From contig NZ_LZGW01000052.1 of the NCBI RefSeq assembly GCF_001690275.1, forward strand, positions 62,001 through 126,000: DNA of 64,000 nt. Direction: 5' to 3'. The notes under the pieces are model-generated. The model searched no databases, was not told the origin of the DNA, and saw only the letters and a list, made by a program, of their open reading frames with translations. The position numbers and the translations under genes were made by a program. Source of the stretch: Gilliamella sp. WF3-4 (GTDB lineage Bacteria; Pseudomonadota; Gammaproteobacteria; Enterobacterales; Orbaceae). Every line of letters begins with the position of its first letter. The stretch's first letter is position 1. Shown one piece after another: positions 28,256 through 41,984 of this stretch.

Positions 28256-29617
28256 ATGAGTACGGGTACTATGAAGGAAAATCACTCACAATGGAGCTCG
28301 CGCATGGGATTTATGCTTGCTGCGGCTGGTTCTGCTGTTGGGTTGGGTAACATTTGGAAATTTCCATATATGGCAGGTGAAATGGGGGGCTCAGCATTTG
28401 TGCTCACTTATTTGCTTTTTATGTTTGTTATTGGCTTGCCGATTTTAGTTTTAGAATGGTTAATTGGTCGTCGTGGGCAAAAAAATCCTATTCATACCAT
28501 GGAAGATGTTGCTGTTTCTGAAAATCGTTCTAAATCATGGCGTTGGGTTGGTATTATTGGCGTAGTAGGATCATTTTTAATCCTATCATTTTATAGTGTT
28601 ATTGGTGGTTGGGCGACCGATTACATTATTTTAGCTGGTCAAGGGATTTTTGAAGGCGCTAATGGCAAAGTTACAGAACAAATTTTTAGTAACTTCCTTG
28701 GCAATGTGAGCCATTTATTAACTTGGCACACTGTATTTATGGCTGCTACCGCATTTATTGTAGCACTGGGCGTTGGTGCTGGTTTAGAAAGAGCGTGTAA
28801 AATTATGATGCCAGGACTAGGTATCTTGTTGTTAGTATTAGTTGGATACGCAGCGTATGTCAGTGGTCCATCTTTTGGTGAAGCATTTAGATTTTTATTC
28901 ACGCCAGACTTTTCGGCTATTAATGGCACTGCTATGCTAGCCGCTCTTGGGCATGCATTTTTTAGCTTATCTTTAGGTATGGGCATTATGATGGCTTATG
29001 GCTCGTACTTAGGAAAAGATGTTAACCTACTATCTACCGCCCGCACAGTGGTAATTTTAGATGTTATTGTCGCAATGCTATCAGGTATGGCTATATTTCC
29101 ACTAGTTTTTGCAAATGGTTTACAAGCAGGTGAAGGCCCTGGGCTTATTTTTGTTACCCTACCAATTGCATTTGGAAATATGGCTGGTGGCACTATATTA
29201 GGGGTATTTTTCTTTATCTTCCTAACTTTTGCAGCACTAACTTCTTCTATTTCATTACTAGAACCAACGGTTGAATTATTAGAAGAAAAAACACCATTAG
29301 GTAGAAAGTCAGCAACGATTTTAAGTAGCCTAGTTATCTGGGCATTAGGTATTGCTTGTATTTTGTCATTTAATGAATGGGCCGAAGTAAAACTATTTGG
29401 TAAAAATATTTTTGATTTACTTGATTACCTAACAAGTAAAATCATGTTGCCAGTTACTGGATTAGGTACGGTTGTATTTGGTGCTTGGATGATGAATCAA
29501 AAACGCATTCGTGAAGAGTTAAATTTAAACGATTTTTGGTTTAACATTTGGACAATACTAACTCGTTATGTTGTGCCAGTAGCTGTTATCATAATTTTGG
29601 TTTATGGATTTGTCTAA
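28256..29617 (+). CDS. Sodium-dependent transporter, NSS/SNF family
   Basis: A 453-residue protein with about 11-12 membrane helices. Helix 1 carries the sodium- and substrate-binding signature AAAGSAVGLGNIWKFPYM, and helix 6 the SLSLGMGIMMAYGSY segment. Bacterial NSS members import amino acids such as tryptophan, tyrosine or leucine with sodium; the substrate here is not predictable from sequence. AAGGA precedes the start. Monocistronic, ending at a strong terminator. Confidence 0.9.
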   Translation: MSTGTMKENHSQWSSRMGFMLAAAGSAVGLGNIWKFPYMAGEMGGSAFVLTYLLFMFVIGLPILVLEWLIGRRGQKNPIHTMEDVAVSENRSKSWRWVGIIGVVGSFLILSFYSVIGGWATDYIILAGQGIFEGANGKVTEQIFSNFLGNVSHLLTWHTVFMAATAFIVALGVGAGLERACKIMMPGLGILLLVLVGYAAYVSGPSFGEAFRFLFTPDFSAINGTAMLAALGHAFFSLSLGMGIMMAYGSYLGKDVNLLSTARTVVILDVIVAMLSGMAIFPLVFANGLQAGEGPGLIFVTLPIAFGNMAGGTILGVFFFIFLTFAALTSSISLLEPTVELLEEKTPLGRKSATILSSLVIWALGIACILSFNEWAEVKLFGKNIFDLLDYLTSKIMLPVTGLGTVVFGAWMMNQKRIREELNLNDFWFNIWTILTRYVVPVAVIIILVYGFV

Positions 29618-29638
29618 AAAGCCATTATAACTCCAGTT

Positions 29639-29667
29639 AAAAGCCTTGATATATTCAAGGCTTTTTT
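29639..29667 (+). terminator. Rho-independent terminator of the NSS transporter gene
   Basis: AAAAGCCTTGA, 5-nt loop, TCAAGGCTTTT then further Ts. Confidence 0.9.
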
Positions 29668-29741
29668 CTTTTCATTAAAAATGTTTTTAACAAAATTGTT
29701 TAACAAAAAACAACCAACTAATGAATAAATTTGACATTTTC

Positions 29742-29772
29742 TATTGAAATTCATTTTTTTATTCCCATATAG
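29742..29772 (+). promoter_or_regulatory. Sigma-32 (heat-shock) type promoter upstream of htpG
   Basis: TATTGAAA, a 14-bp spacer, then CCCATATA, close to the RpoH consensus CTTGAAA...CCCCATNT. It lies about 160 bp before the htpG start in an otherwise empty 314-bp gap, and HtpG is a classical RpoH target. Confidence 0.65.
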
Positions 29773-29931
29773 CAATACATCAATAAATCAAACCATTATG
29801 TTAATTTATTCAATTAATACTAACTAGCGATGAACTAATAAGCTAGCGAAATGAAAAAGTTAGTTGATAACAAAGTCATTTTCGCCATTAGCATTAATTG
29901 AAATGACTAAATATGATAGAGGAACTAGTCA

Positions 29932-31806
29932 ATGAGTAAGCAAGGTACTGAAACTCGTGGATTTCAATCTGAAGTTAAACAAATTCTACATTTAATGATT
30001 CACTCTTTATATTCAAATAAAGAGATTTTTTTAAGAGAACTCATTTCAAACGCGTCTGATGCAGCCGATAAATTACGTTTTAAAGCACTTGAAAACCCAA
30101 ATCTATATGCCGGTGATGGTGAACTGGGTGTGCGCATTTCTACTAATAAAGAAGCTGGCACATTAACCATTGCTGATAATGGCATTGGTATGACCCGCGA
30201 TGAAGTGATTGAAAATTTAGGGACTATTGCTAAATCAGGTACTAAAGCATTTTTGGAATCAATTGGTAGCGATCAAGCAAAAGATAGCCAACTCATTGGT
30301 CAATTTGGTGTTGGATTTTATTCAGCCTTTATTGTTGCTGATAAAGTTACAGTGAGAACGCGCGCAGCCACAGCCAATGCTGACGAAGCGGTTATGTGGG
30401 AATCTGCCGGTGAAGGTGAATATACCATCTCTGATGATAATAAAGAAACTCGTGGTACCGAAATCACATTACACTTAAAAGAAGACGAAAAAGAGTTTTT
30501 AGATGACTGGCGTTTACGTTCAATCATTAGTAAATATTCTGACCACATTTCACTACCTGTTGAAGTGCAAACTACTGATGAAGAAAGCAAAGAAGTAAAA
30601 TGGGAAAAAGTCAATAAAGCTCAAGCACTTTGGACGCGTAGTAAATCAGAAGTAACTGATGATGAATATAAAGAGTTTTATAAACATTTATCGCACGATT
30701 TTGCCGATCCAATAAGTTGGAGTCATAATCGCGTTGAAGGTAAGCAAGAATATACTAGCTTGCTTTATATTCCTGCAAAAGCGCCTTGGGATTTGTGGAA
30801 TCGTGATAATAAACACGGCTTAAAACTTTATGTACAACGTGTATTTATTATGGATGATGCCGAACAATTTATGCCTAATTATTTACGTTTTGTAAAAGGT
30901 TTAATTGATTCAAACGATCTTCCATTAAATGTATCGCGTGAAATTTTGCAAGATAACAAAATCACACAAAACTTGCGTAATGCATGTACTAAGCGTGTGT
31001 TACAAATGCTTGAAAAACTGGCTAAAGACGACAAAGAACAATATCAGCAATTTTGGAGTGAATTTGGCCTAGTATTAAAAGAAGGCGCTGGTGAAGACTT
31101 TGCAAATCGTGACGCAATCGCTAAATTACTTCGCTTTACTTCAACGCATACCGATAGCGATGCGCAAACGGTATCACTAGAAGATTACATTAGCCGAATG
31201 CAAGATGGGCAAGAGAAGATCTATTATATTACCGCTGATAGCTACGGTGCGGCAAAAAATAGTCCTCATCTTGAGTTATTCCACAAAAAAGGTATTGAAG
31301 TATTATTATTATCTGATCGCATTGATGAATGGATGATGAGCAATTTAACGGAATTTGATGGTAAACAATTCCAATCAATCAGTAAATCTGACGAATCAAT
31401 TGAAAAACTTGCCGATCAAGATACTGAAGAGCAAAAACAAGTTGAAAAAGAACTTGAGCCATTTATCGAACGAGTTAAAACTGTGTTAGGCGATAAAGTA
31501 AAAGAAGTCAAATTAACTCATCGTTTAACCGATACACCAGCAATTGTTACTACATCTGCCGATGAAATGACTACGCAAATGGCTAAATTGTTTGCTGCCG
31601 CAGGTCAAAAAGCGCCAGAAATCAAATATACGTTTGAAATCAATCCAGATCATGAATTGGTTAAACGTATTGTCGATACGCAAGATGAAAGCGCATTTAA
31701 TGACTGGGTTGAATTATTGCTTGATCAGGCTTTACTTGCAGAAAAAGGCTCGTTAAGTGATCCAAGTAAGTTTATTCAAACCATGAATAAATTATTGGCG
31801 CAATAA
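29932..31806 (+). CDS. htpG: Molecular chaperone HtpG (Hsp90)
   Basis: A 624-residue ATP-dependent chaperone, the same length as E. coli HtpG. The N-terminal GHKL ATPase shows [25 protein letters not shown] and [18 protein letters not shown]. The middle domain has [39 protein letters not shown] and the catalytic-loop region, and the C-terminal dimerisation domain ends MNKLLAQ. AGAGGA precedes the ATG. Flanked by a sigma-32-like promoter and a strong terminator. Confidence 0.98.
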   Translation: MSKQGTETRGFQSEVKQILHLMIHSLYSNKEIFLRELISNASDAADKLRFKALENPNLYAGDGELGVRISTNKEAGTLTIADNGIGMTRDEVIENLGTIAKSGTKAFLESIGSDQAKDSQLIGQFGVGFYSAFIVADKVTVRTRAATANADEAVMWESAGEGEYTISDDNKETRGTEITLHLKEDEKEFLDDWRLRSIISKYSDHISLPVEVQTTDEESKEVKWEKVNKAQALWTRSKSEVTDDEYKEFYKHLSHDFADPISWSHNRVEGKQEYTSLLYIPAKAPWDLWNRDNKHGLKLYVQRVFIMDDAEQFMPNYLRFVKGLIDSNDLPLNVSREILQDNKITQNLRNACTKRVLQMLEKLAKDDKEQYQQFWSEFGLVLKEGAGEDFANRDAIAKLLRFTSTHTDSDAQTVSLEDYISRMQDGQEKIYYITADSYGAAKNSPHLELFHKKGIEVLLLSDRIDEWMMSNLTEFDGKQFQSISKSDESIEKLADQDTEEQKQVEKELEPFIERVKTVLGDKVKEVKLTHRLTDTPAIVTTSADEMTTQMAKLFAAAGQKAPEIKYTFEINPDHELVKRIVDTQDESAFNDWVELLLDQALLAEKGSLSDPSKFIQTMNKLLAQ

Positions 31807-31829
31807 TCAGATAATATTGCCTATATCAG

Positions 31830-31862
31830 CCTCGATAAGTTAGCACTATCGAGGTTTTTTTA
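31830..31862 (+). terminator. Rho-independent terminator of htpG
   Basis: CCTCGATA, 9-nt loop, TATCGAGG then eight T. Confidence 0.92.
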
Positions 31863-31871
31863 TTGGTAAAA

Positions 31872-31909
31872 ATCATAATATTTATTTAAATATTATGATA
31901 CTTGTCACA
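31872..31909. promoter_or_regulatory. Palindrome and CRP-like site upstream of licT
   Basis: ATCATAATATTT, ATTT, AAATATTATGAT is a perfect 12-bp inverted repeat. Its right end overlaps TATGA-N6-TCACA (31894-31909), one mismatch from the CRP consensus. The gene start is ~75 bp downstream, so this may be the catabolite-controlled promoter region of the beta-glucoside regulon. Confidence 0.45.
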
Positions 31910-31974
31910 TTTTTTTGTTTTTCTTCTTTCGATTTTTTTATGACGATTCATAATAAACCAACATAAGGAATTGA

Positions 31975-32841
<867 letters not shown>

Positions 32842-32912
32842 TTTTAATCATTATATTTCAAATCACTATGTTCATCCTGCCTAAATTATGTTAGCTTAAG
32901 TCAATCATTTTT

Positions 32913-32963
32913 GGATTGTTATTGCATAGTATAAAATGAATTGCTATGTGAGCAAAACCTGAG
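32913..32963 (+). promoter_or_regulatory. RAT antiterminator element 1, upstream of bglF
   Basis: Starts GGATTGTTATTGC and ends GAGCAAAACCTGAG, the two conserved halves of the ribonucleic antiterminator bound by BglG/LicT. The apical part is longer than usual (GCATAG pairing with CTATGT). Its 3' end overlaps the first strand of the following terminator, as the mechanism requires. Confidence 0.85.
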
Positions 32964-32998
32964 TACCTTAACTTAAAAAGGGGCTTAGGTTTTTTTTT
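32954..32998 (+). terminator. LicT-controlled terminator in the bglF leader
   Basis: AAAACCTGAG pairs with CTTAGGTTT around a ~20-nt loop and is followed by a run of nine T. It shares AAAACCTGAG with the RAT element, so the two structures exclude each other. Confidence 0.82.
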
Positions 32999-33014
32999 GC
33001 ATAAAAAAGGATAA

Positions 33015-36313
<3,299 letters not shown>

Positions 36314-36480
36314 GTTAATTTAAAGAGGGGGGATTGTCCATATCAATTCCCTACTTATCCCAATAACAATATCGCAATATGTAGCTAGACAAACAATTAG
36401 CCTAATAGAAGAATAAAAATATATTATTAATCATAATTACTATAAAACAACATTAATAAAAAATTGAACTTTAACATGTT

Positions 36481-36515
36481 GGATTGTCACTGCTTTTTTT
36501 AGCAGGCAAAATCTA
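36481..36515 (+). promoter_or_regulatory. RAT antiterminator element 2, upstream of the porin gene
   Basis: GGATTGTCACTGC, a T-rich loop, then GCAGGCAAAATCTAAA: a compact near-consensus RAT hairpin. It lies 168 bp after bglA and 77 bp before the porin start, and overlaps a following terminator. So the porin-phosphatase pair is probably under the same antiterminator as bglF. Confidence 0.8.
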
Positions 36516-36562
36516 AATATTAATTAGAGCATTGTTCTCCGATTTAGCATTTAGTTTTTTTT
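36508..36562 (+). terminator. RAT-linked terminator in the porin leader
   Basis: CTAAAT (36513-36518) pairs with ATTTAG (36549-36554), extended by AAAA with TTTT across one mismatch and by GAG with CTC inside the loop. It is followed by a run of eight T. The 5' strand is shared with RAT element 2. Confidence 0.65.
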
Positions 36563-36591
36563 AAATATAAAAATAAGTTAGGAAAATAACA

Positions 36592-37920
36592 ATGAAAATA
36601 AAATATCTAATAATGATGTTAATAGGGATATCAAGTTGTTCCACATTTGCAAATGAAACCATCAATAACTCAATCTTAGATAATGCATTTTTTAAAGATT
36701 CTAAATTTGATTTTTCAACTCGTAATCACTGGAAGTATTTAAAAGAAAATGCAGCCCAACCCAAAGAAGTTCATAGTGCTTGGGGGCAAGCATTTACTTT
36801 TGATTATAAATCAGGCTATTTACTTGATACAATTGGTTTTGATGTAACATATAGCAATATAATTAAGTTAGGTGCGAGCGATTATTTTGCGACCCGGAAT
36901 TTATTGTATAATGATGGTAAAAGCTATAACAAACACCATGCCCACGGCTTTAATAAATTTACCCAACGTTATGCAAAAGTTAAGCTGGGCAATGACGCCG
37001 TTAATTTCAATGGTAAAGCAGGTTGGCATAGTCTGAAAGATTTAGGTGTAATTAGCTCAACTCAGCATCTGACTCGGAATAGTTATCTTGGTTATAGTGG
37101 TATTTTTAAATATGATAATATTTACTTTTCATTAGCTTATATAAATAGCACCCTACCACGAGAATCCTCTAAAAAACTACATTTTTTAACGAATGACCGT
37201 AAAAAAGTCATTAATAATATTTCCACAGCAGAAATTGCTTACAAAGATAAAAATATCACTTTAGATTATTCTTATGGCGTTGCCAAAGATTACCTAAGAC
37301 GCCATGCAATTGAATTATCCTATAAGCCAATACAAAAACTTATTTTAGGCGGACAATTCTATGGTAGCTATGCACTTGATAATTATAATGCGATGAAACA
37401 AAACAAAAAAGAGTTTGAAGATCATGCTTGGCATTATGCAACTGATGTTGAATGGAAAGAGCAAGATTGGAGTGTCAAAGTTGGATTGGCTTATACCGAC
37501 GCCAATAAACACAATGCTTTAGGCCATTATAATCGACATTTAGGCAAAAATACGCGGGCGCGTTTTAATGGCCTTGCGGCTGCAGGCGCAGATTATATGC
37601 GAGACGGGGAGCTCGTGCTAACCACCGTAATGAGTTACGATTTTGTTAAAGATAATAGTACAGGTTTATATATGAATTATGGACAATTTAACTATAAACA
37701 CAATACATTAAAAAATGGCGAAATAAACATTTTTGATATATGGAAACCAACCAGTGGCATGTTTAAAAACCTTTCTATTTTATCTAAAGTGGGATATGGA
37801 TGGTCTTATAAAACAGTGAGCGCATCAGATATTACGCCAAAACTTAGACATGGGAAATACCAGCGCTCACCTACACTTTCGGCAGAAACCGTTATTGATT
37901 ACCGATTTAACTTATTATAA
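36592..37920 (+). CDS. OprD-family outer-membrane porin
   Basis: A 442-residue exported protein with signal peptide (YLIMMLIGISSCSTFA, cleavage near ANE). The start FFKDSKFDFSTRNHWKYLKE, WGQAFTFDYKSGYL, and alternating hydrophobic strands with many aromatic residues are typical of OprD/ChiP-like substrate-specific porins. Length is in the family range (420-450). The last residues are YRFNLL, lacking the usual terminal aromatic. It sits between a RAT-controlled leader and an exported phosphatase, so uptake of beta-glucosides across the outer membrane is the likely role, like BglH in E. coli but from another porin family. Confidence 0.82.
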   Translation: MKIKYLIMMLIGISSCSTFANETINNSILDNAFFKDSKFDFSTRNHWKYLKENAAQPKEVHSAWGQAFTFDYKSGYLLDTIGFDVTYSNIIKLGASDYFATRNLLYNDGKSYNKHHAHGFNKFTQRYAKVKLGNDAVNFNGKAGWHSLKDLGVISSTQHLTRNSYLGYSGIFKYDNIYFSLAYINSTLPRESSKKLHFLTNDRKKVINNISTAEIAYKDKNITLDYSYGVAKDYLRRHAIELSYKPIQKLILGGQFYGSYALDNYNAMKQNKKEFEDHAWHYATDVEWKEQDWSVKVGLAYTDANKHNALGHYNRHLGKNTRARFNGLAAAGADYMRDGELVLTTVMSYDFVKDNSTGLYMNYGQFNYKHNTLKNGEINIFDIWKPTSGMFKNLSILSKVGYGWSYKTVSASDITPKLRHGKYQRSPTLSAETVIDYRFNLL

Positions 37921-37932
37921 ATGAGGAAAAAA

Positions 37933-38700
37933 ATGAAAAAATTTATTATATCAATCACTACAGTAATAATTTCGATATTAAGTGTATCACAAGCTTTTGC
38001 TGATGACGTTTATCTTTATGTCACACGTCATGGCAAAACCATGTTCAATAATGTGCACCGTGTTCAAGGTTGGTCTGATACGCCACTAACAAAACCTGGG
38101 GTTGAAGTTGCCGAACAGCTAGGGCGAGGTCTAAAAAATGTCAAATTTATAAGCGCCTATTCAAGCGATTTAGGACGAGCACGCCAAACCGCCCGTATTG
38201 TTTTAGAATCTAAAGGCGATACAACAATTAATATTAATGAAATGGAAGGATTACGCGAAACCTGTTTTGGCGATTTTGAAGGTGATCTCGATCCTAATAT
38301 GTGGAACCCTGCAGCCAAACATTTAGGTTATGCCTCAGATAAAGATCTTATGGCAGATATGGCAAAAGGCAACATCAAACTTAACAAGATGCTTGATGCT
38401 ATCGCTGTTGTCGAAAAGTCTGGCGGAGCTGAAAATTATAATAAAGTCAAAACACGTATGCAAGAAGCATTAAAAACGATTGCTGAATCAGCCAAAGCGC
38501 AAGGTGGTGGTAACGTGCTAGTGGTATCACATGGGCTAGCAATCATGACAATGGTTGAAGAATGGTTAGATAAACCGATTACTGAAGGTTTAGGTAATGC
38601 TAGTGTTACTAAAATTCGCTATACAGATGATGGAAAATTTATTGTCGAAAGTTTAGGTGATATGAGCTACGTCGAAAAAGGTAAAAATCAGACTAACTAA
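37933..38700 (+). CDS. Exported histidine phosphatase (phosphoglycerate-mutase fold)
   Basis: A 255-residue protein with a clear Sec signal peptide (KFIISITTVIISILSVSQ, cleavage after AFA). The mature part has the catalytic LYVTRHGKTMFN, RVQGWSDTPLTKPG, SSDLGRARQTA, the acid Glu in MEGLRETCFGDFEG and the second His in VLVVSHGLAIMTM. A frame opens at 37921, right after the porin stop, but the ATG at 37933 is preferred because AGGA in the preceding codons serves as its ribosome-binding site. It shares the RAT-controlled leader with the porin. Substrate is unknown; a periplasmic sugar phosphate is a reasonable guess. Confidence 0.85.
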   Translation: MKKFIISITTVIISILSVSQAFADDVYLYVTRHGKTMFNNVHRVQGWSDTPLTKPGVEVAEQLGRGLKNVKFISAYSSDLGRARQTARIVLESKGDTTININEMEGLRETCFGDFEGDLDPNMWNPAAKHLGYASDKDLMADMAKGNIKLNKMLDAIAVVEKSGGAENYNKVKTRMQEALKTIAESAKAQGGGNVLVVSHGLAIMTMVEEWLDKPITEGLGNASVTKIRYTDDGKFIVESLGDMSYVEKGKNQTN

Positions 38701-38767
38701 CTTTATCCTAAGCAACTTCAGTTTAAATAACTTCAGCCAAAAACTTTAGGCTAAATAGCTTTACAAT

Positions 38768-38795
38768 ATATGGCTCACTAATGAGCCATATTTTT
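38768..38795 (+). terminator. Rho-independent terminator of the bgl regulon
   Basis: ATATGGCTCA, loop CTAA, TGAGCCATAT followed by TTTTC. It closes the porin-phosphatase transcription unit 68 bp after the stop. Confidence 0.9.
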
Positions 38796-38897
38796 CATTG
38801 CCATTTATTCGCAATATTATTAAATAAATTTGTAGTATTTATCACCATAAACAAGCATAATTTGCCATGATTTTTATCAGGCATTAAGGAGGCTAAT

Positions 38898-39437
38898 ATG
38901 TTTTATGTATGCCAATATTCATCACCAATGGGGCATATTACCCTAGCCAGCCAGCAAGATAAACTTGTTGGAGCATGGATTGAAGGACAAAAATATTTTG
39001 GTGATATGATAACTGCACAAAAAGAAGAAAAGCCTAATTTACCCATTTTTAATTCTACCCAAAAATGGCTTGATGATTATTTTTTAGGGAAAAGACCGAA
39101 TCTAAATAGACTAGAACTTGCGCCCAAAGGTACACCTTTTCGTCATTTAGTATGGGAAATTTTATGCAAAATTCCCTATGGTGAGGTTGTTACTTACGGC
39201 GACATTGCAAAACAGATAGCGTTACAAAACCACCAAGCAAGCATGTCAAGCCAAGCTGTGGGCGGTGCTGTTGGTCATAACCCCATATCAATCATTATTC
39301 CCTGCCATCGAGTTATCGGTGCAAATGGCAACTTAACAGGATATGCAGGCGGGATCGATAAAAAAATAGTCCTACTTAAATACGAAGGTATAGATACCTC
39401 TCAATTTCATCTTCCAACTAAAAGTACCGCCATTTAG
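38898..39437 (+). CDS. ogt: Methylated-DNA--protein-cysteine S-methyltransferase
   Basis: A 179-residue suicide DNA-repair protein that takes O6-methyl groups from guanine. The active-site Cys lies in IIIPCHRVIGANGNLTGYAG, preceded by the helix-turn-helix region LWEILCKIP-like VWEILCKIPYGEVVTYGDIA and AVGGAVGHNPI. There is no AdaA metal-binding half, so it is Ogt-like rather than Ada. TTAAGGAGG precedes the ATG. Single gene. Confidence 0.94.
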   Translation: MFYVCQYSSPMGHITLASQQDKLVGAWIEGQKYFGDMITAQKEEKPNLPIFNSTQKWLDDYFLGKRPNLNRLELAPKGTPFRHLVWEILCKIPYGEVVTYGDIAKQIALQNHQASMSSQAVGGAVGHNPISIIIPCHRVIGANGNLTGYAGGIDKKIVLLKYEGIDTSQFHLPTKSTAI

Positions 39438-39714
39438 AGAATAAAAATTGCACTACCTTAATATTCATTGTTTTTTAAAACACTTATTTTGATACTGAGA
39501 TATGACACTACCTGAAGTTTCTTGATATGAAATAAATTTTTCGATGTACTCTTTTTAAAAGATTGAGTTCATTTGATATTAAAAAAATGGCTTAATTAGT
39601 TTATACTCAAACTCGTAAACATGACTAATTAAAGCGATTAAATAATGATCTTAGCTATAGAAATTAATTATTTAACCCACTCAAATTTAAAATAATACCT
39701 ACGGATAGGGAATA

Positions 39715-40836
39715 ATGAAAATTAAAAATATACCACTTGTTTTACTTTTAATACTCTCTTCTCCTGTATTAGGTTCAACCTATGTTTACAAAGGCCATAT
39801 TGCCAATAAAGAAATAACGTTATATTCAGACAGCAATTTTATCAATGCTTTTTGGGTTGATAAAGATGATCATAAACAAATACAACACCCATTATCCTCT
39901 GATTGTAAGTTTATTAGCTCATGCGATAATGTAAGCAAGCAAACTGATTTAACGCTTTATGATGATACCGATATTTATATCGATAACAATACTAACCAAA
40001 TAAAGCTTAAAGACTCAATCAGTTATTTTAAATTTAATCATATATGGGCAGAACAGAACAAGGCGCCAAAAATTTTTGGCCAGAATTTGATGGGTTATTG
40101 GTTTGATGGCAAGAAAAACCAACAATATACGGTAACTTTACAAAAGCAATTTGAAATAAGTAATAAAAAAGAGGATGAATTTAATCATTTAGAATTATTA
40201 CAATCTGATTCATCAGATAAAGCCTACTTTACTGCGGTATTATCGAAAAAAAAACAAGAAAAAATTAGACTGGTTGGTATTAATGTTTATGCCAAAAATA
40301 ACCACCAATTACTACAAAAAATAAGAAATTTAAATTATAGCTACAATTACTTTAATAGTATTGAGTTAAAAGATATCAATTTTGATGGCCAACTTGATTT
40401 AGCCATTAAAAAATATCCTTCACAGTCTAGATTAGGAGATAACGAAGATTACTATATTAATGTCAATGGTAAATTTGTTGCAACAAACTTATGGGGCAGT
40501 AATATCTATTTTAACTCAAAAGATAGCACAGCTACGGGCCAAAAAGATTGTTACGATTATAATGAAAAACAACAAAAGATTTTGACAACAATACAAAGCA
40601 TCTACCATTATAAAAAACACCAATATATCCATATAAAAAACAGCTGTCTGTTAAAAAATATTGATACCAACCAAGACAGGCAATGCAATGACAATGAATA
40701 TAATAATTGTTTGCTAAAAAGAAATAATATTCATTTTGATAATCCCCACTACATTGATGAGGATAATATACTCTATAAAAATATGGTATGGTATAAAGGT
40801 AAAATAATTGATGGCTATGTATATGATGATGATTAA
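39715..40836 (+). CDS. Exported protein with one FG-GAP/VCBS-like repeat, unknown
   Basis: A 373-residue protein with signal peptide (KNIPLVLLLILSSPVLG, cleavage near STY). It is Lys-, Asn- and Asp-rich and AT-rich. One segment, IELKDINFDGQLDLAI, looks like a calcium-binding FG-GAP/VCBS blade, found in many "XAC2610-like" exported proteins. Four Cys in the first and last thirds (CKFISSC; CLLKNIDTNQDRQCNDNEYNNC) could form disulfides. I do not recognise the family. It is the first of a run of unknown proteins that also contains a SUKH protein. Confidence 0.7.
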   Translation: MKIKNIPLVLLLILSSPVLGSTYVYKGHIANKEITLYSDSNFINAFWVDKDDHKQIQHPLSSDCKFISSCDNVSKQTDLTLYDDTDIYIDNNTNQIKLKDSISYFKFNHIWAEQNKAPKIFGQNLMGYWFDGKKNQQYTVTLQKQFEISNKKEDEFNHLELLQSDSSDKAYFTAVLSKKKQEKIRLVGINVYAKNNHQLLQKIRNLNYSYNYFNSIELKDINFDGQLDLAIKKYPSQSRLGDNEDYYINVNGKFVATNLWGSNIYFNSKDSTATGQKDCYDYNEKQQKILTTIQSIYHYKKHQYIHIKNSCLLKNIDTNQDRQCNDNEYNNCLLKRNNIHFDNPHYIDEDNILYKNMVWYKGKIIDGYVYDDD

Positions 40837-40877
40837 TTTAAATGGCTACAACTTAGTGTAAGATATATATTATAAAG

Positions 40878-41330
40878 ATGAAAACATTACATATTGATCT
40901 TATTGATATCATTAATAATGGCGGTTTTTTAAAAAGCTTACCTTGTTTAAAAAGAGAGTCTTTGCTTCATCATTGCCAAATAGAAACAATGAAATCAGCA
41001 ATTTTATACACGGCTAAAATAGGGATTTTTGATATCGAAATAGGCATATCCAAAAAAGGGGATAATAACTACGAACTACTTAACTTATCAGAGGATAAAC
41101 AAGCCTTGAGTGATATAGCTATTGATGATAAAAATGGAATAATGAAAACCAATTTTAATGATTTGTTATCCTCTAATATCATTCAATCATTACCAAAGTA
41201 TACAGTAAACCATATAGATGATATAGGACAAATCGAAATACTGTTCTACAGTGGAAGCACAATAATTTATCAAAATGCTAATTTACCGCCAGTATTGATA
41301 TCAAACACATTAACAGTGGAGATTTTTTAA
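40878..41330 (+). CDS. Hypothetical protein, possibly immunity-type
   Basis: A 150-residue soluble acidic protein (MKTLHIDLIDIINNGGFLKS...), no signal peptide or membrane segment, 41 bp after the previous gene. No strong ribosome-binding site is visible. The family is unknown; its size, acidity and company with a SUKH protein fit an immunity protein, which is inference only. Confidence 0.5.
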   Translation: MKTLHIDLIDIINNGGFLKSLPCLKRESLLHHCQIETMKSAILYTAKIGIFDIEIGISKKGDNNYELLNLSEDKQALSDIAIDDKNGIMKTNFNDLLSSNIIQSLPKYTVNHIDDIGQIEILFYSGSTIIYQNANLPPVLISNTLTVEIF

Positions 41331-41492
41331 ATTTAAAATTCGTTAACCAGCCATTAACATATTACCTAATCTATTAATTTTAAATTCTGTTAATAAACTT
41401 TGGGTTATTACGCTGACCAAAGTTCGCAATGACGAATAAGATGAAGCAAGCAAAATGGATCAGCCAAACTCACTGGCATAATTATTTAAATA

Positions 41493-41870
41493 TTACAGTT
41501 CTATTGGATGTAATATCACTTTATCAGGCGTAGTAAAAAATGAGACATAAGCGCCAACTTCACATGTGTCAGATGTTTCTATAAAAACAATATCATTTGC
41601 AACTGACAAAACTAAAACCCCTTTATCTTCACAAGATATTACTTTTGCATTAAACACGATGTTGTTATCAATTAAATTGATGTAAGCTTCATGTTTTTTT
41701 TCAAGTGTTATATTTCTACCCCATTGAAAAAAATCGTTAATATCTAATTCAACATGATAAGCCACGTTTAATAATGGTTTATTTCCCCCCCAAATAGCAA
41801 CACCATAACCTAAGTCAGATTCAAACTCAACTAAACGCTTGTCTATTCTATTTTTTAAAGTAATTTTCAT
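41493..41870 (-). CDS. Hypothetical protein, possibly immunity-type
   Basis: A 125-residue protein, beta-rich by pattern (ITLKNRIDKRLVEFESDLGYG, VLVLSVANDIVFIET), acidic and without signal peptide. Oriented against its left neighbour. No recognised domain. It borders an IS3-family relic on its upstream side. Confidence 0.5.
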   Translation of the reverse strand: MKITLKNRIDKRLVEFESDLGYGVAIWGGNKPLLNVAYHVELDINDFFQWGRNITLEKKHEAYINLIDNNIVFNAKVISCEDKGVLVLSVANDIVFIETSDTCEVGAYVSFFTTPDKVILHPIEL

Positions 41871-41984
41871 TTTGGCAATACGATTTTAATCTCTCTGTTA
41901 TCAACATCTATTACACTAGTAAATTGCATAAATTAATATTTCTTCATGATAAAGATGTCATACTATCTAAACCCTTATAAGACA

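Noticed and set aside
36329-36352. GGATTG-containing hairpin right after bglA, as a possible third RAT
   Set aside because: It lacks the second conserved half (GCAAAACC/T) and no terminator overlaps it; more likely a simple hairpin at the operon end.
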